Positions 56,463 through 64,000 of a stretch of 64,000 nt of DNA are shown here, one piece after another (the first letter of the stretch is position 1; each line of letters opens with the position of its first letter). The position numbers and the translations under genes were made by a program. The notes under the pieces are model-generated. The model was not told the DNA's origin, did not search any database, and saw only the letters and a program-made list of their open reading frames with translations. The DNA is from Isoetes taiwanensis (lineage: Eukaryota; Streptophyta; Lycopodiopsida; Isoetales; Isoetaceae), in the NCBI GenBank assembly GCA_021234155.1, contig JAJEKV010000005.1, positions 7,122,216 through 7,186,215 of the forward strand. Direction: 5' to 3'.

Positions 56463-57303
56463 TTTGGCCCATCTGATTAAAGTTTCTGTTTTTTGGCTCT
56501 ATGCCCCCCCCCCCCTCAAAAAAAAAAAAAAAAAAAAAGTGATATTAACCTTACGTTTTGTCCTACAAAATTTGTCAATGTCTAGATATTATTGACATGA
56601 GTAGGACATGCTGGTCTAAAAAAAAGGGATTGAATTGGACTTTGTCCTACTAGTTTTTGAAGAGGAGGACTTTGTCCTGCTATCTTTAAGTGGAGAGGGA
56701 TTTTGTTTGTAACTTATCTTAGATGTATATAGAAATTCAACTTTTAAATATTAACCAAACAAAACCTTTGCTTTTAAATAAAATACATAAAATCAACTTT
56801 TTTATTCTGGACCCTCTCATTTTTCCTTTTTTCCCCTTCTCGACCTCTAATTCCATTCCGTCCATATGGCCGAATAAGGCATGCCACCACAACCCATATG
56901 TTGAAATTTGGAAAAGGATGTCAAGTTGTCAAATATACAATGCTACACAAGACCATCTTGTATGAAATGTTTATGAAAGTTTTTGCTACATCAAAACATT
57001 ACGTATTTCTTTATAAGATCTCATTATCTTTGCCGAGAACTTTTTCTTTTAAGAAAATTGGACTTTGTCCTACTATTTTTATCTTGGATTGGACATGTCT
57101 TGCTGAAATTTGAGATGTCCTATTTATTTCAAAACTAAAACGATTTTTGTTTACCTCATTTTTCATAAAATTTCGAACCCTGTTAACAATCTAGGTTTTT
57201 TTCTTGCATTAACCACTTTTTGTCCGGATTAACACCTGGCTCATATCAGGATTAACCACACCACCACGATGACATCGGATGTCCAGATTAACTATCCTCC
57301 TAT

Positions 57304-57388
57304 CACTACAAGAGAATGGCAGTTAAGCGTCAGATTAGTCGCCGGACTCACTAAAAAGACTGTGCATGACGTATATACTGACGAATGC
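57304..57388 (+). mobile_element. CACTA terminus, unit 2 (truncated by Helitron-like insertion)
   Basis: CACTACAAGAGAATGG followed by AAGCGTCAGATTAGTCGCC. It is colinear with units 3 and 4 up to GACGAATGC (57388), where the sequence departs. Confidence 0.75.
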
Positions 57389-57389
57389 A

Positions 57390-59258
57390 TCCGAAGGCCT
57401 AGATTTATTGCATGACTTACCAACACTGTGATTGGTCATGCTTCGATCTCTTAAGAGGAAAGGGTAAATGAAAAGGGGGAAAAGGAAAAGGGAAGTGGAA
57501 AGAGTGAATGTGAAGGGCAAAAAGGCATGGGGAAAAGGGAAAAGGGTAAAAGGAAAAGGGAAAAGGGTGGGGATAAGAGCAGAGAAAAAGGCATAGAAAA
57601 CGAAAAAGGGAAAGGGAACCTGGGAAAAGGGCACGAGAGAAGGAGGAAGAGATAAAGTGGAAAAGGTAAATGGAAAGGGCATGAAAAAAAAAAAGAAAGA
57701 GGAAAAAGGTTGAAAAAGGAAAAATGAAGGAGAAAAAAGCATTGAAAAGGGGAGGAGAAAAAAAAAAGCATGGGAAAAGGAAGGAGCATGGGAAAAGGGG
57801 AAAAAGAGAAGCCTTGAGGAAAGAGGAAAAAGAAAGGGACAAATGGCATAGGAAAAATTTTAAAAAAAAAAAAAAAGGGAAGGGAAAAAAAAATACGATC
57901 AAGAAAAGGGGAAGAGTGAAAGGTTGGAAAAATGAGGAAAAGGGAAGGGACAAGGGGGAACAAGAAAAGGATGGGGAGAGGGAAAAAGAAAAGGGGCATA
58001 GAAAAAGGGAAAGTGAGAAGAAAGAAAAAGGAAAAGGAAAAGGGGGAAAAGGGAACCTAGGTAAAGGTCACAAGGAAAAAGAAAGAGGGAGACGAGAAAA
58101 GGGAGGGGGGAAGGGCATGAGAGAAAAGGGAAGAGGAAAATGGTGAAGAAAGGGAAAAAAGAAAAAAGGGAAAAGAAAAGGGGCAAGAGAGAAAGGGTGG
58201 GGAAAAGAGGAAAATGGGTATAGGAAATAAGAGAATAAAACAAATGTGCAAAAGGCATGGAAAAAGGGAAAAGGAAAAAAAAGGGATTTTGACTTGTTTT
58301 TTTGAAGAGGAGGACTTTGTCCCAAGGAAGGGAAAAAAAAGTGCAAAAAAGGATCTAAATAAAGGAGGAAAACGGAAAGAAAAAAATCCATCAAGAAAAG
58401 GAAACGGGAAAAAAAGGGAAATGGAAGCAGGGGAGTGATGGAGGGGAGGGAAAGGGAAAAAGGACATGAGGAAAGGAAAAGAGAAAAGAAAAAGGAAGGG
58501 TTGAAAGAAAGGGAAATTGCACGGGAAGAGGGAAAGGGTGGGAAAAGGAGGAAAAGGAAGCACGGAAAAAATAGAAAGAAGAAAATGGTGGGAAAAAGGG
58601 CATGGGAAAAGGGAAATAGAAAAGAAAAAAGAATAGAAAAGGGGGGAAAGAGAGAGAGGCACGGGAAAAAGGAAATGAGGAAAATGGAAAAGGGGAAGAG
58701 AAAAAGGGAACATGGAAAAGGAAAAGGGGAAAAAGGTGAGGAGATGGAAAAAGGGAAGGTAAAAATGGCATGGAAAACGGGAGGGAGAAAAGAAAAATGG
58801 AAGGGAAAAGGGCACACAAAAAAAAGGAGGAAAAGAGTGGGAAAAGGAGGAAAAGAGAAGGGAAAATAGGCATGGAAAATGGCGAAAGAGTAAAAGGTTG
58901 AGAAAAAAGGAAGACATGGAAAAAAGGTGGGGAAAAGAGAAGGCATAAAAAAAAGAAAGGGGAAGGGAAAAGGGCAAAGAAAAAAGAGAAGAGGGAAAAG
59001 GTGGAGAAAGGAGCAAAAGGGAAGGGAAAAAGGTTATCGGGAACAGGGAAGGGGGGAAGGAAAGGGATGGGAAAACAAGGAAACATGTGAGAAAGACGAG
59101 AAAAAAAAAGGAAAACAAAAAAAGTAGAGAAAATAAGAAAAAATGAAATGCGGGATAGAGCAAAAGGGAAAGGGAAAGGGATAGGGCTTTTCTCACTGCA
59201 TCCCAAAGCATTTACAGGCCCTCAACTTATGCCCAGCAACACTGGGCACCATTACTAG
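57390..59258 (+). mobile_element. Helitron-like insertion carrying the purine tract, about 1.87 kb
   Basis: The right end is hairpin GCCCAG (59231-59236) / CTGGGC (59242-59247), then ACCATTA, then CTAG (59255-59258). Immediately after it the array resumes at TGCTTTTATAGGCGGATATG. Units 1 and 4 have GAAATGCAA directly before TGCTTTT, so the insertion lies between A and T, the Helitron target. The left end is less sure: TC at 57390 after A fits the 5'-TC rule, but about 390 bp of array sequence present in units 1 and 4 is missing, suggesting a deletion (microhomology ATGCA). No Rep/helicase coding is present, so it is non-autonomous. Confidence 0.6.
57451..59188. repeat. Giant polypurine (A/G) tract, about 1.74 kb
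   Basis: The plus strand is almost purely A and G (AAAAGGGAAAAGG-type, irregular), interrupted mainly by ATGG/CATGG and by a short mixed patch at 58286-58322. The patch contains TTTGAAGAGGAGGACTTTGT, which is also in block B of the array. All long frames here (up to 384 codons on the minus strand, Phe/Ser/Pro/Leu only) are composition artefacts. Triplex or other non-B DNA is likely. Confidence 0.9.
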
Positions 59259-59269
59259 TGCTTTTATAG

Positions 59270-59772
59270 GCGGATATGGAAAATTCAAAAGGTGATATCA
59301 AGCTCTTTATAGCAGATGTTCATACATGGAATAATAGAATAGAATAGAGCGCATAGTCTATCAAAATAGAGGTGTAAGGTTCGTGGGCTTTAATCGACAT
59401 TGCTGGCAACGGTTCTTATGCTCTATATGTTGAAGATTCGATCTATGGAAGGAAGCAGAATGGTAAAATGTGCTCTGCTCCATTTTCTTGCATAAAAGCG
59501 AGTTCCATGGAGATATCTGCAGCAATGGCTCAAGTGCAAACGATGCCAAAAATGGACAACTTCTGGATGGCAAGGCGACATTTCTCAGGTCTATTTTATG
59601 TTTTAATATCAACTAGATATTCTAGATGTTCTTACATTCAAGAAAAAATTTTGTGGTTATTTTGTGGCTCTCCCGGAAGCTACGTTATGGAATACAATTT
59701 TATAGGACAAATATAAATGCAGGGTAATGTTATGCGTTGTTTCAGGCCAGAAATATTGAGCCATTGGTGATT
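59270..59772 (+). other. Exon-like module, unit 2
   Basis: Second copy of the module. The first half carries an 18-bp insertion (CCTATCAAAATAGAGGTG region) and a 2-nt loss relative to unit 1, shifting frame. The second half and the CAG|GT donor (59588) are conserved, and exon b (GCCAGAAATATTGA) follows at about 59746. Confidence 0.4.
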
Positions 59773-59792
59773 GCAGTTGTTAGTTGCCTCTG

Positions 59793-60150
59793 GTGTTTAA
59801 ATCGATTTCAGTTTCTTTGATAATTTGTTTCCAATATATTTTGCCATTCATTCTTTTACCGTCATATTACTATATTCTTTGTCGGCAAATAGATAGAGGA
59901 TCTGTTTTGTAGTGCAAAATATGGACGACAAAAAATCACATCTATAACTCATGATTATAATCTCCAAAATTGGATCGGTGAATTTGGGTTGCCCAATTGT
60001 AATGGCTTGGCTTCCGACAGATCGTAATCACTTTGTGATCTGCTAACTTATGTACATAAAGAACTTGTTTTATAGTGAATAAATAGGCATCGAAAGAATC
60101 ACTAGAATACTAGTCGGGTTGCCTCTCGCAAAGCTTCCGCTATTATGGCA
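59793..60150 (+). repeat. Module A, array unit 3
   Basis: Full-length but with several small changes not in the other copies (TATATTCTTTG for TATGGCCTG near 59873, CAAAATTGGATCGGTG near 59966). Confidence 0.8.
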
Positions 60151-60961
60151 TTTTGGCCCATCCGATTAAAGTTTCGTTTTTTTGCAGCTCTCCCCCTTTC
60201 TAAAAAAGTGAGGTTAACCTTACGCTTTGTCCTACAAAATTTGTCAATATCTAGATATTATTGACATGAGTAGGACATGCTGGTCTTAAAAAAAGGGATT
60301 GAATTGGATTTTGTCCTACTAGTTTTTGAAGAGGAGGACTTTGTCCTGCTCAGAGAAGGATTTTGTTTCTAACTTATCTTAGATGTATATAGAAATTCAA
60401 CTTTTAAATATTAACCAAACAAATAAACTTTTAGATAAAATAAATAAAATCATCTTCTTTATTCTGGACCCTCTCATTTTCCCTTTTTTTCCCTTCTCGA
60501 CCTCTAATTCCATTCCGTCCATATGGCCGAATAAGGCACACCATCACAACCCATATGTTGAAATTTGGAAAAGGATGTCAAGTTGTCAAATATACAATGC
60601 TACGCAAGACCATCTTGTATGAAATGTTTATGAAAGTTTTTGCTGCATCAAAACATTGCGTATTTCTTTATAAGATCTCATTATCTTTGCCAAGAACTTT
60701 TTCTTTTAAGAAAATTGGACTTTGTCCTAGTATTTTTATCTTGGATTGGACATGTCCTGCTGAAATTTGAGATGTCCTATTTATTTCAAAACTAAAATGA
60801 TTTTTGTTTACCTCATTTTTCATAAAATTTCGAACCCTGTTAACAATCTTGATTTTTTTTTCTGCATTAACCACTTTTTGTCCGGATTAACACCTGGCTC
60901 ATATCAGGATTAACCACACCACCACGATGACATCGGATGTCCAGATTAACTATCATCCTGT

Positions 60962-61050
60962 CACTACAAGAGAATGGCAGTTAAGCGTCAGATTAGTCGC
61001 CAGACTCGCTAAAAAGACTGTGCATGACGTATATACTAACGAATGCCCGT
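60962..61050 (+). mobile_element. CACTA terminus, unit 3 (followed by deletion)
   Basis: CACTACAAGAGAATGG plus about 75 bp of subterminal sequence to ACGAATGCCCGTATG. It then jumps directly to TTTCAGGCCAGAATATTGAG, the exon b acceptor. The exon-like module and most subterminal repeats are deleted. Confidence 0.75.
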
Positions 61051-61106
61051 ATGTTTCAGGCCAGAATATTGAGCCATTGGTGATTGCAGTTGTTAGTTGC
61101 CTCTGG

Positions 61107-61457
61107 TGTTTAAATCGATTTCAGTTTCTTTGATAATTTGTTTCCAATATATTTTGCCATTCATTCTTTTACCGTCTGTTACTATGGCCTGTCGGCAAAT
61201 AGATAGAGGATCTGTTTTGTAGTGCATAAAGATGGACGGCAAAAAATCACATCTATAACTCGTGATTATAATTTCCAGCTGGACTGTGAATTTGGGTTGC
61301 CCGCTGTAATGGCTTGGCTTCCGACAGACTGTAATCACTTTGTGATCTTCTAACTTATGTACATAAAGAACTTGTTTTATAGTAAATAAATAGGCATCGG
61401 AAAGAATCACTAGAATACCAGCCAGTTGCCTCTGCAAAGCTTCCGTTGTTATGGCAT
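61107..61457 (+). repeat. Module A, array unit 4
   Basis: Full-length, near-identical to unit 2 (TCGATTTCAG variant). Confidence 0.85.
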
Positions 61458-62297
61458 TTTGGCCCATCTGATTAAAGTTTCTGTTTTTGCGCAGCTCTAG
61501 ATCCCCTTCCCCCCCCCAGGAAAGTGCGGTTAACCTTACGTTTTGTTTTACAAAATTTGCCGATGTCTAGATATTGTTGACATGAGTAGGACATGCTGTC
61601 CTAAAAAAATTGAATTGGACTTTGTCCTGCTAGTTTTTAAAGAGGAGGACTTTGTCCTGCTCTTTTTAAGTGAAGGATTTTGTTTGGTATGTATATTTTA
61701 TTTCATGTAACTTGTCTTAGATGTATATAGAAATTCAACTTTTAAATATTAACCAAACAAAAAAGTTAATTACCTTTGGTTTAATAAATAAAATCAACTT
61801 TTTTATTCTGGACGCTCTCATTTTCCCTTTTTTCCCCTTCCCGACCTCTGATTCCATTCCGTCCATATGGCCGAATAAGGCATACCATATGTTGAAATTT
61901 GGAAAAAGATGTCGAGTTGTCAAATATACAATGCTACGCAAGACCATCTTGTATGAAATGTTTATGAAAGTTTTTTGCTACATCAAAACATTGCATTTGT
62001 CTTTATAAGATCTCTTTATCTTTACCAAGAACTTTTTGTTTTAAGAAAATTGGACTTTGTCCTACTATTTTTATTTTGGATTGGACATGTCCTGCTGAAA
62101 TTTGAGATGTCCTATTTATTTCAAAACTAAAAGGATTTTTGTTTACCTCATTTTTCATAAAATTTTGAACCCTGTTAACAATCTGGTTTTTTTTTTCTGC
62201 ATTAACTTCTTTTTGTTCAGATTCACACCTAGCTGATATCAGGATTAACCACACCACCACGATGAGATCAAATGTCCCTGATTAACTATCCTCCTAT

Positions 62298-62560
62298 CAC
62301 TACAAGAGAATGGCAGTTAAGCGTCAGATTAGTCGCCAGACTCACTAAAAAGACTGTGCATGACGTATATACTGACGAATGCCCTTACGCTTATAATGCC
62401 ACCTTATTCATCAGAGATATTGTCAAAGTTTTCGTCAGAACTAATTTGTCATCATATTCGTCAAAGGAAGCGTCAGTTTTTGCGTCAGAAAGTAGTGTCA
62501 GATATTTCGTCATACATATCGTCAGACATTTCGTCATTCCTTGCGTTTAAAAAAAAACCT
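62298..62560 (+). mobile_element. CACTA terminus with subterminal repeats, unit 4
   Basis: CACTACAAGAGAATGG followed by CGTCAG-type repeats (GCGTCAGA, TCGTCAGAAC, GCGTCAGTT, TCGTCATAC, TCGTCAGAC) to about 62546. This is the cleanest copy, with no insertion. Confidence 0.78.
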
Positions 62561-62769
62561 TCAGGAATATCCTCAGGAAATTCAATATTTAGACATTAAA
62601 ATCTTAGGGTCTGTCTTGGCTCTAGGGCAAGATGACTAAGGATATAGGGTTTATTTTGGATCTGGGTGAGGATGGTATTCGCCTACGGCTGTGGCGACGA
62701 TGGTACCTGCCTACAGCTATGCAAAATAGAGGAAACACATGTGATATGCTCGAAATAAGAAATGCAATG

Positions 62770-63255
62770 CTTTTATAGGCGGATATGGAAAATTCTAAAG
62801 CTGATTTCAAGCTCTTTATAGCAAATGTTCATATCTGGAATAGAGCGCATGGCCTATCAAAATAGAGATGTAAGGTTCGTGGGCTTTAATCGACATTGCT
62901 GGCAATGGTTCTTATGCTCTATATGTTGAAGATTCGATCTATGGAAGGAAGCAGAATGGTAAAATGTGCTCTGCTCCATTTTCTTGCATAAAAGCGAGTT
63001 CCATGGAGATATCTGCAGCAATGGCTCAAGTGCAAACGATGCCAAAAATGGACAACTTCTGGATGGCAAGGCGACATTTCTCAGATCTATTTTATGTTTT
63101 ATTATCAACTAGATATTCTAGATGTTCTTACATTCAAGAAAAAATTTTGTGGTTATTTTGTGGCTATCCCGGAAGCTCTGTTATGAAATACAATTTTATA
63201 GGACAAATATAAATGCAGGGTAATGCTATGCGTTGTTTCAGGCCGGAAATATTGA
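62770..63255 (+). other. Exon-like module, unit 4
   Basis: Third copy, with the same frame-shifting differences from unit 1 as the unit 2 copy, so units 2 and 4 are the closer pair. Exon b begins at about 63243 (GCCGGAAATATTGA). Array homology then ends near 63290. Confidence 0.4.
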
Positions 63256-63289
63256 GCTATTGGTGATTGCAGTTCTTAGTTTGCTCTGG

Positions 63290-63835
63290 TGTAGGGTAGG
63301 CATGAGTAGTGCATAGTTTGGTTTTGCCAATTGATTGCTTTACTTGGATACGGTCCTGCTAGTTGTTTATATTGTAGAGTGCATAATCGTTGCATGTTGT
63401 AGGCTATAATACAAGATACTATTGTATGCCTTTTCTACTTGTTAGGGAGTTCATAGTTTCAAGGGATGCACATGTAGCTGATCTGAAAGGCTTTAGAAGC
63501 AAAAAAAATAGACCAACTTTAAAACGTTTAAAGCCTGCGTTTTGCCTACTTTTTCGTTTTAAACCTTGTGCAATCAATTTAGATTGGGCATTTTGATGCA
63601 CGCATGGTTGACAAAGAGGGTAACTACAATGTTTCAAACATCTTATTCATGGTAGTGCCTAGTTTTCCTGCGAGAAAGAGGTTTTCAAGAGCAATTTCAT
63701 CCACAACTCTAGCCAAATGTTGATCCACCTGCATAACGTGCATAACGTGCTTGAAGGGTTCCTCTTGTGTACCTTTCGAAGATGTTTGTAGACATTAATG
63801 ATGATGTACATGAGTTTCAAGAGGTATTTTCTCTT
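63290..63835. other. Intergenic, no gene recognised
   Basis: No domain-bearing frame. Confidence 0.25.
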
Positions 63836-64000
63836 CATCAAGGTTGTACAAGTTCACCACTCTTTTGGAAGAGGTGAATTCAAAGACCAAATGACTAAGA
63901 GAAAGATATTAGTAGCAGTTCATCAAGGTTGTACAAGTTCACCACTCTTTTGGTAGAGGTGAATTCATAGACGAAATGACTAAGAGGAGGATATTAGTAT
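63836..64000. repeat. Tandem repeat, 85-bp period, running off the window
   Basis: CATCAAGGTTGTACAAGTTC starts at 63836 and again at 63921. The two units agree at nearly all positions up to the window end, so more copies may follow outside. Confidence 0.85.

Larger units (their letters stand above)
53089..63270 (+). repeat. Four-unit direct-repeat array (base unit about 2.2 kb)
   Basis: Unit starts are about 53089, 56089, 59772 and 61083. Unit order: module A; block B (CTTTGTCCTACTAG, GAGGAGGACTTTGTCC); block C (TTTTTATTCTGGACCCTCTC, CCATATGGCCGAATAAGGCA); CACTA end; CGTCAG-rich subterminal region; exon-like module; short exon b (GCCAGAAATATTGA). Unit 4 (61083-63270) is the least disturbed. 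Unit 1 carries a hAT-like insertion, unit 2 a Helitron-like insertion with loss of the CGTCAG region, and unit 3 has lost everything from the CACTA subterminal region to exon b. Confidence 0.88.

Noticed and set aside
57335-59211. Long open frames (up to 384 codons, minus strand) rich in Phe, Ser, Pro and Leu
   Set aside because: They come only from the A/G composition of the tract: all frames are open at once, with no domain and no codon bias.

Overview
The window looks like nuclear DNA of a large-genome land plant. It holds intron-bearing plant gene families (G-type lectin receptor kinases, a dsRNA-binding protein, a LEA-2/NDR1-like protein) and plant transposon classes (CACTA, hAT, Helitron-like, LINE, LTR retrotransposon with an initiator-Met PBS, DUF7869-type transposase genes). 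I cannot name the species. A fern or other seed-free plant would fit, but that is a guess. No rRNA, CRISPR, phage or bacterial operon structure is present, and the protein-coding density is very low.

Layout, left half. 0-5.3 kb: a broken minus-strand gene at the edge, a relic exon resembling the DUF8039 part of plant En/Spm-type transposon proteins, a cluster of CACGC..GCGTG palindromes, a long hairpin, and a 5'-truncated LINE with a TTCTA-repeat tail. 6.7-7.6 kb: a two-dsRBD gene with frameshifts. 8.3-9.1 kb: a Helitron-like end. 9.3-12.0 kb: a decayed DUF7869 transposon gene. 14.8-15.3 kb: a foldback element. 15.6-18.1 kb: receptor kinase copy 1 (RLK1, minus strand, intact), with a small MULE-like insertion in its promoter. 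20-24.2 kb: a cluster of dying transposon-type genes (DUF7869 C-terminus, a coiled-coil/RING gene with four in-frame stops, a hAT with BED and DUF659 domains). 24.7-27.1 kb: RLK2 (plus strand), a pseudogene.

Right half. 30.66-40.79 kb: one complete LTR retrotransposon on the minus strand, with matching TSD TTTTC, PBS and PPT. Its 6.6-kb interior has no recognisable long reading frame but carries three tandem tRNA-like units. 45.7-46.8 kb: a LEA-2 (NDR1/HIN1-like) gene with two clean exons and a scrambled third. 47.1-49.4 kb: RLK3 (minus strand), open but with a premature stop near the C-terminus. 50-53 kb: inverted and tandem repeats. 53.1-63.3 kb: an array of four units (base length about 2.2 kb). 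Each carries a module shared with the RLK upstream regions and a CACTA-type end (CACTACAAGAGAATGG); three of the four also carry an exon-like module.

The array is the most informative part. Its units act as paralogous empty sites for each other: unit 1 carries a 789-bp hAT-like insertion with an 8-bp TSD, and unit 2 carries a Helitron-like insertion whose body is a 1.7-kb nearly pure purine tract. The only plausibly functional genes are RLK1 and perhaps RLK3. The rest reads as a nested transposon landscape that has repeatedly duplicated RLK flanking DNA.
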